Counted from the first letter of the stretch, positions 45,809 to 56,298 are shown. The stretch: DNA of 64,000 nt from Alkalicoccobacillus gibsonii (GCF_016798245.1 NZ_JAEUZA010000001.1:1210032-1274031), one strand, 5' to 3'. The notes: a model not told the origin generated them from the sequence alone. Numbers and translations are program-made.

Positions 45809-47266
45809 ATGAGCACTTCATATGCTGACGATAGCTTCATGCTACACACAGATTTATATCAAATTAACATGGCTCAGACCTATTGGAAGGATGGTCTTGA
45901 AGAGAAAAAAGCGGTATTTGAGCTTTACTTTCGTAAGCTTCCATTTGGAAATGGATACGCCATTTTTGCCGGACTTGAACGAGTCATTGAATTCTTAAAT
46001 CAATTTAAATTTACTAAGAGCGACATTGAGTATCTTCGTGAATTAGGATATGAAGAAGCATACCTAGATTTTCTAGCTAACCTGACATTCACTGGTACAG
46101 TAAAAGGAATGAAAGAAGGCGAGTTAGTGTTTGGCAACGAGCCGATTTTGCGGATCGAAGCCCCACTTATTCAAGCACAATTAATTGAAACACCGCTGTT
46201 AAACATTGTGAATTACCAAACGTTAATTGCCACCAAAGCGGCCAGAATCAAACAATTGATTGGTAGCGACATTGCAATGGAGTTCGGAACACGCCGCGCC
46301 CAAGAAATGGACGCAGCCATCTGGGGGACAAGAGCCGCATATCTTGCTGGCTTTGATGCAACCTCAAACGTTCGGGCCGGCAAAAAATTTGGTATCCCTG
46401 TTGCTGGGACACATGCTCATTCCCTGGTACAAGCGTATAGAGATGAGTACACGGCCTTTAAAAAATATGCAGCCTCTCACAGAGATTGTACATTTTTAGT
46501 AGACACCTACGATACATTAAAGTCCGGTGTTCCAAATGCGATTAAAGTAGCCGATGAAGAAAAAGATCATATTACATTCAAGGCCATCCGTCTAGATAGC
46601 GGCGATCTCGCCTACCTCTCCAAAAAGGCGAGAAAAATGCTAGATGATGCGGGCTATCACAATACAAAGATTGCTGCATCAAACGACCTTGACGAAAAAA
46701 CAATCATGAACCTAAAGTCACAAGGTGCTGAGATTAATATTTGGGGAATTGGCACAAAGCTTATAACAGCCTATGACCAACCTGCACTTGGTGCTGTATA
46801 TAAGCTTGTATCCATTGAAGAAGATGGCGAAATGGTTGACACCATTAAAATTAGTGCCAATCCAGAAAAAGTATCCACACCTGGTCTAAAGCGAGTGTTC
46901 CGCATTATCAATACTCTCACACGTAAGTCTGAGGGCGACTATATTGCGATGGACTCAGAAGAGCCTAATTCAGAGGACACGCTCATTATGTTCCATCCAG
47001 TTCATACCTACGTAAAAAAAGCGATCCGCACCTTTGAAGCCATCGAGCTGCATCAACCTATATTTGAGAATGGCGTTTGTGTCTACAACGTACCAAATTT
47101 AGCCGAAATTCGATCATATGTAGAAACAAACCTCGAGCTTCTATGGGATGAGTATAAGCGACTGCATATGCCAGAAGAATACCCAGTCGATCTGAGCCAA
47201 GCATGCTGGGATAATAAAATGAAGCGAATTGCTGAAGTGAAAGAGAAGGTTGCGAGTAGGAAATAA
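45809..47266 (+). CDS. pncB: Nicotinate phosphoribosyltransferase
   Basis: A 485-residue enzyme joining nicotinate and PRPP to make nicotinate mononucleotide, the step after PncA. Family blocks: LHTDLYQINMAQTYW, FELYFRKLPFGNGYAIFAGL, FGTRRAQEMDAAIW, GTHAHSLVQAY and KAIRLDSGDLAYLSKKAR. Full length for the Firmicute type. GGAGG is 8 bases before the ATG. Confidence 0.95.
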   Translation: MSTSYADDSFMLHTDLYQINMAQTYWKDGLEEKKAVFELYFRKLPFGNGYAIFAGLERVIEFLNQFKFTKSDIEYLRELGYEEAYLDFLANLTFTGTVKGMKEGELVFGNEPILRIEAPLIQAQLIETPLLNIVNYQTLIATKAARIKQLIGSDIAMEFGTRRAQEMDAAIWGTRAAYLAGFDATSNVRAGKKFGIPVAGTHAHSLVQAYRDEYTAFKKYAASHRDCTFLVDTYDTLKSGVPNAIKVADEEKDHITFKAIRLDSGDLAYLSKKARKMLDDAGYHNTKIAASNDLDEKTIMNLKSQGAEINIWGIGTKLITAYDQPALGAVYKLVSIEEDGEMVDTIKISANPEKVSTPGLKRVFRIINTLTRKSEGDYIAMDSEEPNSEDTLIMFHPVHTYVKKAIRTFEAIELHQPIFENGVCVYNVPNLAEIRSYVETNLELLWDEYKRLHMPEEYPVDLSQACWDNKMKRIAEVKEKVASRK

Positions 47267-47270
47267 GCAG

Positions 47271-47302
47271 AAAAAGAGGAAGCTTTGGGGCTTCCTCTTT
47301 TT
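47271..47302 (+). terminator. Terminator of the nrtR-pncA-pncB operon
   Basis: A perfect 13-bp stem, AAAAAGAGGAAGC with GCTTCCTCTTTTT. Confidence 0.93.
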
Positions 47303-47333
47303 ATATTAAAATGAATGAGTACAACTATTTATG

Positions 47334-48008
47334 TTAGCTTTCCTCTAATTCAATAAGTTCGCTAACAACACTACCGTCCTGTTCAGATTTAATTAAACCA
47401 ACGCCTTCAGCATAATAACCCATAAATCCATAATCCGTTTCTATTGTTATCACATTAGAAAACGTTCCCGCCCCTGTTTGTACAGTGTCATTAACACTAG
47501 TAACTTTCCTTGTTCCATCTCCCTCATAACCAAACTCCCATTCTTGCTCTAGAGTGATGGGATACAAAATATCTATTTCATAGTTAGAGTTTGGCCAGCC
47601 AGTATAGACCCCCTCTTCATCTTCCCTATGCAAAAATTCAGTTTCTCCATTTGTCCAAACTTCCCATTCAGAGTCCTGCTCCCATTGAGAGACATACGAA
47701 ATATTCGTTCTTTCACTTCCATTATCGTAAATATATACTTTGCTCTTATCCTGTTTATATGAACCCTTTACCTCACCTATGCCTTCAAGTTCAACTTCCG
47801 ACTCATCTTCTGTATTTGTATTATCTGTAGTAGTAGTCGTTTCAGCCTCAATTGAAGTTTCTGGCTCAGTTTCGTTCTCTGTTTCAGACTTATACTCTTC
47901 CTCAGGCTCATCAACCGGAGAGTGATTAGTAGTTTTTTGATCGTTACTACACGCGGATAAAGCTAACAAACTAACGAAGAATGGTATAGTAAGTAATTTC
48001 AGTTTCAT
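47334..48008 (-). CDS. Acidic lipoprotein of unknown function
   Basis: A 224-residue lipoprotein with lipobox LSAC at about 16-19. A Glu/Thr-rich linker of about 50 residues leads to a beta-rich C-terminal domain (YVSQWEQDSEWEVWTNGETEF, TLEQEWEFGYEGDGTRKV). The start at 48008 follows GAGGGG; the ORF extends 22 codons upstream without support. The acidic linker recalls the other lipoproteins at 461 and 61626 in this window. Confidence 0.78.
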   Translation of the reverse strand: MKLKLLTIPFFVSLLALSACSNDQKTTNHSPVDEPEEEYKSETENETEPETSIEAETTTTTDNTNTEDESEVELEGIGEVKGSYKQDKSKVYIYDNGSERTNISYVSQWEQDSEWEVWTNGETEFLHREDEEGVYTGWPNSNYEIDILYPITLEQEWEFGYEGDGTRKVTSVNDTVQTGAGTFSNVITIETDYGFMGYYAEGVGLIKSEQDGSVVSELIELEES

Positions 48009-48219
48009 GTTATCCCCTCTTTTTCTAATATATTGTACTAGAATTAGTTTATCTATTAATGTATAGGCTTGCAAGAGTCATGAAATAAGCTCTTATCCCT
48101 ACAACTAGTAAATTATATTTACTTTTACAACACTCTACTTGGGAAAACCTTTGGAGAATGGTAACGATATACTATAAAAGTGCCACTTTCTTGCCACTTC
48201 TTTCTAAAGAATCTATAAA

Positions 48220-48255
48220 AAATAGCACCTTTCCCAATACGGAAAGATGCTATTT
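48220..48255 (-). terminator. Terminator of the tRNA-Val transcript
   Basis: AAATAGCACCTTTCC pairs with GGAAAGATGCTATTT (one mismatch), followed on the minus strand by TTTTTT. Confidence 0.92.
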
Positions 48256-48274
48256 ATCAATCAAGTTACTATGA

Positions 48275-48347
48275 TGACCCGTATTGGGCTCGAACCAATG
48301 ACCTCCACCCTGTCAAGGTGGCGCTCTCCCAGCTGAGCTAACGGATC
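48275..48347 (-). tRNA. tRNA-Val (anticodon GAC)
   Basis: A 73-base cloverleaf on the minus strand. The acceptor stem is GATCCGT with ACGGGTC (one G-T pair), discriminator A. The D arm contains AGCTCAGCTGGGAGAGC. The anticodon stem is CCACC/GGTGG with loop TTGACAG, giving anticodon GAC at 48312-48314. The T arm is ATTGG-TTCGAGC-CCAAT. CCA is not encoded (TCA follows). It is a lone tRNA gene with its own promoter and terminator. Confidence 0.95.
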
Positions 48348-48374
48348 CTATATGTATGTTCTTACGACACTATT

Positions 48375-48403
48375 ACTATACCTTTTTTTAATAAATAAGT
48401 CAA
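48375..48403 (-). promoter_or_regulatory. tRNA-Val promoter
   Basis: On the minus strand TTGACT (48398-48403) and TATAGT (48375-48380) are exactly 17 bases apart, about 28 bases before the tRNA. Confidence 0.88.
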
Positions 48404-48414
48404 TAGAATTGCGG

Positions 48415-48443
48415 AAAACCAGCTCTACTTAAGTAGAACTGGC
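48415..48443 (-). terminator. Terminator overlapping the end of the YrhK-like gene
   Basis: On the minus strand CCAGTTCTACTT pairs with AAGTAGAGCTGG (one mismatch), followed by TTTTCC. The stop codon lies at the apex of the hairpin. Confidence 0.75.
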
Positions 48444-48758
48444 CGTTTCCTGTTCTTCGTTTCCTTGGCGCTTCGTAGGATTGTAGTTACTTGAGTGCTT
48501 CATCTCGTCTCTTAACGTGGTGTCATGCATAATACGCAGGACCGGGCGACTTGCTAGAAGTAAACTCCCGCATAAGTATAAGGAGTTTCCTATAATGGAG
48601 AGGGACGTGAAGAAATTCAAAATACTACCCACTACAAAAAAGAATCCGATTAATAGATCATTTACTGTTGTGATGAGTCGATACCGTTTTCGAAAGTAGA
48701 TTCGGAACCGACCTGCTTGCATATCAATATAATCATTTTTTTCTTCTTTGGAAATCAT
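48429..48758 (-). CDS. YrhK-like membrane protein
   Basis: A 109-residue protein with MQAGRFRIYFRKRYRLITTVNDLLIG, the YrhK domain signature, and two membrane helices. B. subtilis yrhK also lies in the yrh region together with formate dehydrogenase genes, and here fdhF lies about 5 kb away. The start at 48758 follows AGGTG. Function is unknown. Confidence 0.85.
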   Translation of the reverse strand: MISKEEKNDYIDMQAGRFRIYFRKRYRLITTVNDLLIGFFFVVGSILNFFTSLSIIGNSLYLCGSLLLASRPVLRIMHDTTLRDEMKHSSNYNPTKRQGNEEQETASST

Positions 48759-48819
48759 ACGTATCACCTATTAGTTGTTTTTTTAATTTTATTTCCCTTC
48801 CTTAATATGCTTAAACGTC

Positions 48820-48852
48820 AAAAAAGAAGTGGCTGTTTGCCACTCCTTTTTA
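48820..48852 (-). terminator. Terminator of the subtilisin gene
   Basis: On the minus strand AAAAAGGAGTGGC pairs with GCCACTTCTTTTT (one mismatch), followed by a T run. Confidence 0.9.
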
Positions 48853-48861
48853 CTAGATGTA

Positions 48862-50013
48862 TTAACGTGTTGCTGCTTCTGCGTTAACTAGGCCACTACC
48901 AAATTGTGAAGAGTTTCCTAGATTTGTTGCTGTATTTTTCAGATGATTGCGAATTTGAGTCGCATTCCAAGACGGATAGCGTTGCTTTACAAGCGCTGCG
49001 GCACCAGCTACGTGTGGAGTAGCCATAGATGTACCATTCATACTCACGTAACGGTTACCTGGATACGTACTTTGTACGTTAACACCAGGTGCTACGATGT
49101 CAATTCCCGTACCATACTGAGAAAAGTTTGCGCGTCTGTTGTTTTGGTCAGTCGCTCCTACAGCCATTGCGTTTGCATAACGAGCAGGATAGCCTACTGA
49201 ACCAGAACCGTTATTACCAGTCGCTGCAATAACTAGTACATCACGGCTTGTTGCATAGTTGACTGCACGCTCAAGTGTAGAGCTAGGAAAATCACTACCG
49301 AGACTCATGTTCGCAATATGCATGTTATTGGTTGCCGCCCACTCTAAACCTTGAGCAATCCCACTTACACTTCCGCTTCCATTTGCTCCAAGTACTTTAA
49401 CAGCATATAATTCAGCATTCGGTGCAACACCAATGACACCAATTGAATTATTTAGAGCTGCTACTGTTCCGGCCACGTGAGTACCATGTCCATTTAAATC
49501 AGCTGTCGTTGGTTCACCCGGTACAAAGCTAGCTCCACCGCGGATATTCAAATCACTATGGGCTGAAATCCCTGAATCAAGGATAGCTACTCTTACTCCA
49601 GAACCTGTAATCCCACGGTTATGAACAGCCGGAGCTTGTACACGAGTAATGCCCCAAGGAACTGTTTGTTGAATAGACAGTTCAATGTCTTCTTCAATAA
49701 ATGAGATACCTGCTTCTTCACTTAACGCATCTACATCCTCAGGATCTAATTCTACAGCTAACACATCAATATAATCATATTCATCAATAATGTCTACATC
49801 AATATCTAACGTATCCTCAGCTACACTTTGTTCTTCAACAGAAAATACACCAACTTGGTCAATTTCCTCAGTGAAGGCTTCAAGTTCTGCTTCTTCTTCG
49901 AAACCTATTAAGTATTTTACTTTTTCTTCTGCCGCAGATGCAGAATCTGTCACGGTTACTAGAGCTGTTACACATACAAGCCCCACCATAAGCTTTCCTA
50001 CTTTTCTTTTCAT
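48862..50013 (-). CDS. High-alkaline subtilisin-type serine protease
   Basis: A 383-residue prepro-enzyme: signal peptide 1-27 (ending SASA-A), an acidic I9 propeptide to about 114, and a mature enzyme of 269 residues beginning QQTVPWGI. The catalytic triad is Asp146 (AILDSGIS), His176 (NGHGTHVAGT) and Ser329 (NGTSMATPHVAG), positions 32, 62 and 215 of the mature chain, as in Savinase. Length and blocks such as NIRGGASFVPGEP and GLVNAEAATR place it with the alkaline proteases of B. clausii/lentus. GGAGGCGG precedes the ATG; a small ACCAG/CTGGT hairpin lies in the leader. Confidence 0.95.
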   Translation of the reverse strand: MKRKVGKLMVGLVCVTALVTVTDSASAAEEKVKYLIGFEEEAELEAFTEEIDQVGVFSVEEQSVAEDTLDIDVDIIDEYDYIDVLAVELDPEDVDALSEEAGISFIEEDIELSIQQTVPWGITRVQAPAVHNRGITGSGVRVAILDSGISAHSDLNIRGGASFVPGEPTTADLNGHGTHVAGTVAALNNSIGVIGVAPNAELYAVKVLGANGSGSVSGIAQGLEWAATNNMHIANMSLGSDFPSSTLERAVNYATSRDVLVIAATGNNGSGSVGYPARYANAMAVGATDQNNRRANFSQYGTGIDIVAPGVNVQSTYPGNRYVSMNGTSMATPHVAGAAALVKQRYPSWNATQIRNHLKNTATNLGNSSQFGSGLVNAEAATR

Positions 50014-50116
50014 ATAGCCGCCTCCTTTTAATTGGACCAGTTCACCTGGTAGTCATAGCGTAGCATGAAATGACCGCCTTGATTATTGGGAAATCGACAG
50101 CTCTTTTCTACAAGAA

Positions 50117-50146
50117 AAACCCTGCTTCTAAAAAGAAACAGGGTTT
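50117..50146 (-). terminator. Terminator of the LCP gene
   Basis: On the minus strand AAACCCTGTTTCT pairs with AGAAGCAGGGTTT (one mismatch), then TTTC. Confidence 0.9.
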
Positions 50147-50156
50147 AGCTTAGGTT

Positions 50157-51146
50157 TTATTGAGGAGCTGCTGTTGAAGATTGTTGCAATCCTAAGTGCT
50201 CTTTTAACTGATTTTGTATATTTGCAAGTGACGTTTCATCTACACGTACATAGCTGACTCCATCTGTTCCTCTAAACGGTTCTCCTTCAAGTTGAATCTG
50301 CTCAATATCAGAAATCGATCCAGCATACCCATGAAGTGCAACAAGATTTGCAAATGTTAAATCTGTCCGTAATGTATTACCGAGACTATCAAATACACGT
50401 CCAAAATTATCAATGCTTTTAAATGATGCAGCTTTATCAATTATCGCTGCCATTACTTGAGCCTGGCGTTGTCCACGACCAAAGTCTCCACCGCTATTGG
50501 CACTTTTCCGTTCTCTTGTGTATGCCAATGCATGTTCACCATCTAACTCCGTAGGACCTTCTGTGAAGTTTAAGGTCTTACCACCTTCTGTGAAATCAAA
50601 TGTGTACTTCACATCTACGTCCACTCCGTCTAACGCATCAACAATATCTTTAAAACCGTCGAATTTAACTGTCGCATAGTAATCAATTGGAATCTCTAAG
50701 AAATTTTCAACCGTTGCTACAGTCATATCAATTCCACCAAAGGCATTCGCATGGTTAATCTTATCTTGGGTGCCCCGCCCAACAATTTCCACATAAGAGT
50801 CACGTGGAATACTCGTTAAGATGATTGAGCGGTCCGTACGGTTAAAGGTAGCAACTAAAATTGCATCTGTTCGAGCATGGTCTTCGCCCGGACGTGCATC
50901 ATCTCCAAGTAGCAATACAGAGAAATTATGCTTCCCAACGTCAACCGCTTCTGTACGAAGCTCAGACTTTTCACCACGATCTAATGTTTCGTGGAATTCT
51001 TTTTCTGCACCCATTGCCTTCACATATAGATAAGTTGCTCCACCTAAGACGACAAATAATACTAAAGTCGTTAACAAAAGAAGTATTTTCAGGACTCGTC
51101 TCGACTTCTTTTTTCCACGCCTTTGCTTTCGCGTATTTGTTTCCAT
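50157..51146 (-). CDS. LytR-CpsA-Psr (LCP) family cell-wall polymer ligase
   Basis: A 329-residue protein with a very basic N-terminus (RKQRRGKKKSRRVLK), one membrane helix at about 20-42 and an extracellular LCP domain. Key residues: LLLGDDARPGEDHARTDAILV, SIPRDSYVEI, KINHANAFGG and YTRERKSANSGGDFGRGQRQ. These enzymes (TagTUV in B. subtilis) attach teichoic acids or other polymers to peptidoglycan. GTGAGG lies before the ATG. It is monocistronic. Confidence 0.92.
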   Translation of the reverse strand: METNTRKQRRGKKKSRRVLKILLLLTTLVLFVVLGGATYLYVKAMGAEKEFHETLDRGEKSELRTEAVDVGKHNFSVLLLGDDARPGEDHARTDAILVATFNRTDRSIILTSIPRDSYVEIVGRGTQDKINHANAFGGIDMTVATVENFLEIPIDYYATVKFDGFKDIVDALDGVDVDVKYTFDFTEGGKTLNFTEGPTELDGEHALAYTRERKSANSGGDFGRGQRQAQVMAAIIDKAASFKSIDNFGRVFDSLGNTLRTDLTFANLVALHGYAGSISDIEQIQLEGEPFRGTDGVSYVRVDETSLANIQNQLKEHLGLQQSSTAAPQ

Positions 51147-51298
51147 AATTAGACCTCACTTTTTTTACTTCTGACCCTATAATACATACAATCGCATTGA
51201 TTTAACGTTAATTGTTCATTATTACCATTCAATCATCATACATGATAACTTTCTAAACATAAAGATAATATCATAAATCTACATAAATCTACAACAAT

Positions 51299-51643
51299 CT
51301 ATTTACGAAGTAGACTCAGATTAAGAGATTCGGATTCAATCACAATTGCACTCATACCAAGTGATGAATGTGTTTGATGCCACTCCCCAGATTCCCAAAA
51401 AACGGCATCTCCAACTTGTATCGAGAGTTCTTTTCCATCGCTTTCTACAATTCCACTGCCTGATACTACAAGCAGAAGCTGTGGAACCATTGCTTGGTGT
51501 AAGCCGATGATTCCGTTTGATTCTAATTGGATAAATCCAATCCGTGTTTCGCTTGTTGTTCGACAGATACGCGTAAGGAAGGCGCTTGAATCAAATTCTA
51601 CTAATGGTTTTCTTCTGTCTTCACTTAAGTGTATACGTTCCAT
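51299..51643 (-). CDS. Cupin-domain protein
   Basis: A 114-residue single beta-barrel: motif 1 region GLHQAMVPQLLLVVSGSGIV and motif 2 region VGDAVFWESGEWHQTHS. The metal ligands of motif 1 are incomplete (one His). It may bind a small molecule; no function is assigned. The ribosome binding site is weak (GGTGG). Confidence 0.75.
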   Translation of the reverse strand: MERIHLSEDRRKPLVEFDSSAFLTRICRTTSETRIGFIQLESNGIIGLHQAMVPQLLLVVSGSGIVESDGKELSIQVGDAVFWESGEWHQTHSSLGMSAIVIESESLNLSLLRK

Positions 51644-51744
51644 CTAGATCACACCACCCTTACAAGTCTTAAAGGCTATCATACCAAACGACCATTCATG
51701 AAGAAAGGGTATCTGTCAGAAAATGAACGAAACGAATAGCTAAG

Positions 51745-52536
51745 CTATCCGATTCGTTCAGGGCAAGTATACACATTGAATGACTGGTTTCGAATAAATC
51801 CAACGGTTGTTATTCCTAGTTGTTCCGCAAGCTCGATGGCTCTTTCAGTTGGTGCCGATTTTGATAACAGTACCTCGCATCCGATTTTCGCTGCTTTTAA
51901 TAAAATTTCTGAAGAGATTCGGCCACTAAATACTAAGAAGGTTCCTGTTAATGGTAGCTGATGTCTCACACAATATCCATATAGCTTATCTAACGCATTG
52001 TGTCGGCCGATGTCCATTCGATTAATAAGCATGCCCTGAGTGTTACATAGGGCTGTATTATGAACGCCCCCTGTTTGTTTAAATGTATCAGCACTCTCCT
52101 GAAGCTGATTCATAAAAGCCATACAATCATCAGGGCTTAGGTGGACGGTTTGTTTGTTTAATTGTTTTGTTAAGAGCGCATCCTGCGCAAAAACAAACCC
52201 TTCTCTACTCCCTCCGCAGCAGGAGGTAACATAGCGCTTTTGTTTGAGATCAGAAAACAATGGGTTTACACGGTCTGATTCAACATAAGCAAACCCTTGC
52301 TTCCAATCTATTCGCATACGCTTGATATCAGAATAGCGCCGAATCAATCCCTCAGATAAAAGATAGCCTACGACCAGATCTTCTATATGATCGGGAGTAC
52401 AAACCATCGTCACAAGCTCCGACCCGTTCACTTTTATCGTAAGCGCATATTCTGATACAATCAGATCCCTCACGTGTTGTGGCTTTCCTTTTGTATATCG
52501 GACAATAGCTCGTGATGCTGTAATTTCTGGCTCCAT
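51745..52536 (-). CDS. fdhD: FdhD sulfurtransferase for formate dehydrogenase
   Basis: A 263-residue protein needed to transfer sulfur to the molybdenum cofactor in FdhF. The active-site Cys pair lies in VTSCCGGSREG; later blocks are TGGVHNTALC, DIGRHNALDKLYG and SGRISSEILLKAAKIG. Last in the transcription order after fdhF and the DUF1641 gene, which fits the shared role. Confidence 0.94.
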   Translation of the reverse strand: MEPEITASRAIVRYTKGKPQHVRDLIVSEYALTIKVNGSELVTMVCTPDHIEDLVVGYLLSEGLIRRYSDIKRMRIDWKQGFAYVESDRVNPLFSDLKQKRYVTSCCGGSREGFVFAQDALLTKQLNKQTVHLSPDDCMAFMNQLQESADTFKQTGGVHNTALCNTQGMLINRMDIGRHNALDKLYGYCVRHQLPLTGTFLVFSGRISSEILLKAAKIGCEVLLSKSAPTERAIELAEQLGITTVGFIRNQSFNVYTCPERIG

Positions 52537-52573
52537 TCAATTACCCTACTTTCGTACACGATCATGCTAACCA

Positions 52574-53221
52574 TTATTTTTTGGCGGTACTCAAAACAAG
52601 TGTAGCAATGGAAAAACCTGCGATAGCCGCTGCCCATTTCCAGCTGCTTGATCCTGATTTACGTTTACCCTGTCTTGATCGAGTAGATTGATCCGATTCT
52701 TCATCGCTTACTTGTTGTTTTGGACGTTTCGTGGTTCGTTCCTTATGGTCTTGGTCTTCCCCAACACCTTTCATAAACGCAACGGCTACATGAAGGGCTT
52801 GACGAAATTCAGGATCCAATACTGCTTTTGCAAGACTTAACGCATTCGGTTGTTCCCCGTTTTTCTCAAAGTCAGCTACACGAGCGATCCCCTGGTTTAG
52901 TTTTAATACTAGAGGTTCAAGCTGCTCTACATTTAATCTGCCAAGCACTCCTGCCATAAGCAGCATATTTTTTAAGGAGCTTGCGGTCTCCGGGGTATCT
53001 ACTGTTTTCATTAAAATTTCTAACACCTTATCGCCTTCACTAAATAATGCAGTCAGCATAGGCAAGATTCTGCGATCCTGCATATGCTGTACAATCTCAA
53101 ACGTTTCGTGAATGGCATCTTTATGTTGAACAAGAAGATCTTGAATCTCTTTAATTTCCTGCTCTTTTAGCTCTTCTTTACTAATCGGTTTACGCTTAAT
53201 GGTTGTGGTTGCTTTAGCCAT
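52574..53221 (-). CDS. DUF1641 protein associated with formate dehydrogenase
   Basis: A 215-residue helical protein. The central DUF1641 region includes [19 protein letters not shown] Lys/Arg/Ser-rich linker of about 45 residues and a C-terminal membrane helix ([20 protein letters not shown]) follow. It overlaps the end of fdhF by 8 bases. In bacilli it is found beside FdhF-type enzymes (YrhD/YjgD). The C-terminal helix could tether the enzyme to the membrane; that is inference. Confidence 0.85.
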   Translation of the reverse strand: MAKATTTIKRKPISKEELKEQEIKEIQDLLVQHKDAIHETFEIVQHMQDRRILPMLTALFSEGDKVLEILMKTVDTPETASSLKNMLLMAGVLGRLNVEQLEPLVLKLNQGIARVADFEKNGEQPNALSLAKAVLDPEFRQALHVAVAFMKGVGEDQDHKERTTKRPKQQVSDEESDQSTRSRQGKRKSGSSSWKWAAAIAGFSIATLVLSTAKK

Positions 53222-56171
53222 GTTGGTTTGACTCCTTCTTCAAGACATCTCCAGGAAAAGTGTAGTCCTTCCTTCTCCATTTCCGCTCTACTTCCACTCC
53301 ACGCTGCGGATTAGGATTTCCATAACGATGATTAATCCTTGGAAGAGGCGACACTCCTTTTTCCCTCAGAACCTCAAGCTTAGCCGAGACTTCTTTGTAC
53401 GCTGGTGTATCCGTATCCTTATCAGCATGGCTGCTTGTTAAATAGTTAATCGCACCTTCTCCTGAGTCGTTTAAAGGCAAGTACACTTCTTTGCCTTTTA
53501 CACGATCCGTCACTAAGCATTCGACTTTCACATGTCCATATGGACTCGTAAGTCGAACCAGGGTACCGTCACTTAAGCCTCGTTCCTCTGCCAGCTCTGG
53601 AGATACTTCTAAGAATACGTTTGGCGTCTTAGAGGTGATTCCTTTTGAACGATACGTCATGTTCCCCTCATGGAAATGTTCAAGTAAACGTCCATTATTC
53701 ACATGGAGATCATATTCCTCGTCATAAGAAAGTGGCTCTGTCCAATCAACCGGGAACAGTTTTGCTTTGCCATCCGGAAACGGGAATTCGTCTAAGAATA
53801 AAACTGGCTGATCCGTTCCATCCGCAGCTACAGGCCATTGTAAACTGTTGTAGCCCTCTAGTCGATCGTAGTTAACCCCTGCGAATAACGGGGCAAGTGA
53901 TGCTGCTTCTTCCATGATTTCACTTGGATGCGAGTACGTCCATTTTGCGCCAAGTGAGTTGGCGATGTGTTGGATGATTTGCCAATCTGGTTTAGAATCA
54001 CCCATTGGTTCAAGCGCTTGATACAATCGTTGGAAGCGCCTTTCTGTATTAGTAAAGGTTCCTTCTTTCTCAAGGCTTGGACTAGCCGGTAATACAACAT
54101 CTGCGAATTGCGCTGTTTTAGATAGGAAAATGTCCTGTACGATAAAGAAGTCTAGCTTTTCAAAGGCAGAATGAACATAGTTTAGATTGGAGTCCACCAG
54201 ACCCATGTCTTCACCTTTTAAATACATCATCTTTAAGTTGCCATCATGAACGGCTTCAATCATTTCATGATTGTTTAAACCTGGTTCACGAGGAATCGAT
54301 ACTCCCCATTTCTTTTCGTACTTTGTTCGTACCGCATCATCTGTTACTTTTTCATATCCAGGAAAACGATCAGGCATACTTCCAAAATCGCTTGCTCCTT
54401 GAACATTATTGTGACCTCTTAAAGGATAGCTTCCTGCACCAGGCTTTCCGTAGTTCCCGGTAATTAGCAGCAAGTTTGAAATGGCTGTACTTGTGTCACT
54501 TCCACCTAGATGCTGCGTCACACCCATTGCCCATAAGATACAAACCGTTTTTGCTTTGGCTATTTTCTCCGCCATATGAATGAGTGTTTCCTGGGAAATG
54601 CCTGTCACTTTTTCAGCATACTCAAGCGTGAATGGCTCTAGATGGCTAATGTACTCATCAAGCTGATTCACACGTTGTTCTAAAAAGTCTTGATCCTGCC
54701 ATCCTTGGTCAACGATATATTTTGTAATTGCTGATAACCAGACCAAATCACTGCCTGGTGCAGGTTGAACAAATAGGTCCGCTCGTTCTGCCATTTCATG
54801 CTTCCGTAAGTCAGCTACGAACAATGTTTGACCTTTGAGTTTTTGTGAACGTTTTACTCGAGTTGCAAGTACAGGATGAGATTCAGCTGTGTTCGTACCA
54901 ATGGCTAGCACAAGGTCAGACTGCTCAATATCTGTTATCGAGCCTGAATCCCCGCCGTATCCAACCGTTCTAAACAGCCCCATTGTTGCCGGAGTTTGGC
55001 AATACCTCGAGCAATTGTCAATGTTGTTTGTACCTATCACACCTCTGGCAAGCTTTTGCATCAGGTATGACTCTTCATTTGTGCATTTTGAAGAGCTAAT
55101 AAAAGCCATGGATTCAGCTCCATGCTCTTCTTTAATATGTGTCATTTTTGATTGGATCAGCTCAAGCGCTTCTTCCCACTCAGCTTCACGGAAATGATCT
55201 CCCTCGCGGATCAGGGGCTTCGTCAGGCGTTCTTCGCTATTCACAAAGTCCCAGCCGAATTTCCCCTTAATACAGGTCGAGATTCCATTAGCCGGTGCTT
55301 CCACCTGCGGTTCAACCTTTAATATTTTCCGGTCTTTTGTCCACACGTCAAAGCTGCAACCTACTCCACAATATGTACATACGGTTTTCGTTTTTTTGAT
55401 ATGTTCATCACGCATTGCTGATTCCATATCGGAAATAGCTAAAATAGACCCATACCCTGTTTCTACATTTTTTGTTGTCTCAATCATTGGACGAAGTGTG
55501 TTCTTAGCGATCGCTGTTAAGAATCCAGCTTCACCCTCCATTCCTGTTTCCATCATGGCGTTACAAGGACAAACTGTTGAACAGTGGCCACATGAAACAC
55601 AGGAAGATTCATTGATAGGAGAATCCTTATCCCATATCACTCTTGGTTTTTCACGCTCCCAATCAATAGAGAGGGTCTCGGTCACCTGAACATTCTGACA
55701 GGCTTCTACACAACGGCCACATAAAATACATTGATCGGGATCATAACGATAAAAAGGATTTGAACGATCTACTTCATACGGTTTTTCAGTAAATGGTACA
55801 CTTTGATGATTAATCTTCATTTCTTTAACAGTATTATGTACTTCGCATCCACCGTTATTAAAATCACATACGGTGCAATACAACTCATGATTAACAAGTA
55901 TTTTGTCCATTGCCATCGCTTGTGCTTTTTTTACATCAGTTGTTTCGGTTTGCACTCTGTCTCCGCTCTGTAATGTCGTTGAACATGATCTCACATACTC
56001 ATCATTTACTTGAATAATACATGTATCACATGTTTCAATTGCCCCAAGGCTCGGATGATAACAAACCGTTGGCACTTCCACTTCATTTGCCTGCAAACAT
56101 TCTAAAACCGTTTGTCCCTCTGTTGCCTGGATCAACTGATCATTCACTTGAATGTTAATATGCTTCGACAT
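53214..56171 (-). CDS. fdhF: Molybdopterin formate dehydrogenase, alpha subunit
   Basis: A 985-residue enzyme of the YrhE/YjgC type. In order: an N-terminal 2Fe-2S domain ([15 protein letters not shown]), a His/Cys cluster region ([14 protein letters not shown]), two 4Fe-4S ferredoxin motifs ([22 protein letters not shown]), a 4Fe-4S motif at the catalytic domain start ([10 protein letters not shown]), and the bis-MGD domain. The Mo ligand position is Cys in NCSRYCQTP, not selenocysteine. The C-terminal MGD-binding domain contains [17 protein letters not shown]. It would oxidise formate to CO2. Confidence 0.95.
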   Translation of the reverse strand: MSKHINIQVNDQLIQATEGQTVLECLQANEVEVPTVCYHPSLGAIETCDTCIIQVNDEYVRSCSTTLQSGDRVQTETTDVKKAQAMAMDKILVNHELYCTVCDFNNGGCEVHNTVKEMKINHQSVPFTEKPYEVDRSNPFYRYDPDQCILCGRCVEACQNVQVTETLSIDWEREKPRVIWDKDSPINESSCVSCGHCSTVCPCNAMMETGMEGEAGFLTAIAKNTLRPMIETTKNVETGYGSILAISDMESAMRDEHIKKTKTVCTYCGVGCSFDVWTKDRKILKVEPQVEAPANGISTCIKGKFGWDFVNSEERLTKPLIREGDHFREAEWEEALELIQSKMTHIKEEHGAESMAFISSSKCTNEESYLMQKLARGVIGTNNIDNCSRYCQTPATMGLFRTVGYGGDSGSITDIEQSDLVLAIGTNTAESHPVLATRVKRSQKLKGQTLFVADLRKHEMAERADLFVQPAPGSDLVWLSAITKYIVDQGWQDQDFLEQRVNQLDEYISHLEPFTLEYAEKVTGISQETLIHMAEKIAKAKTVCILWAMGVTQHLGGSDTSTAISNLLLITGNYGKPGAGSYPLRGHNNVQGASDFGSMPDRFPGYEKVTDDAVRTKYEKKWGVSIPREPGLNNHEMIEAVHDGNLKMMYLKGEDMGLVDSNLNYVHSAFEKLDFFIVQDIFLSKTAQFADVVLPASPSLEKEGTFTNTERRFQRLYQALEPMGDSKPDWQIIQHIANSLGAKWTYSHPSEIMEEAASLAPLFAGVNYDRLEGYNSLQWPVAADGTDQPVLFLDEFPFPDGKAKLFPVDWTEPLSYDEEYDLHVNNGRLLEHFHEGNMTYRSKGITSKTPNVFLEVSPELAEERGLSDGTLVRLTSPYGHVKVECLVTDRVKGKEVYLPLNDSGEGAINYLTSSHADKDTDTPAYKEVSAKLEVLREKGVSPLPRINHRYGNPNPQRGVEVERKWRRKDYTFPGDVLKKESNQHG

Positions 56172-56200
56172 CTATACAACCCCTTTTTACACTCATTTAC

Positions 56201-56224
56201 TTAGTAAAATATACCTTTTACTAA
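56201..56224 (-). promoter_or_regulatory. Inverted repeat upstream of fdhF, candidate operator
   Basis: Perfect 9-bp arms, TTAGTAAAA and TTTTACTAA, are separated by 6 bases (56201-56209 and 56216-56224), 30 bases before the fdhF start. The spacer plus arm contains a TATATT-like -10. It is a likely regulator binding site or promoter element; the regulator is unknown. Confidence 0.5.
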
Positions 56225-56298
56225 TTTACCCTTGAAAATGACTGCTCAAACTATTTTGAATACGCTTACATTTATTTGAGTTAGGATTTCTCCCAACA

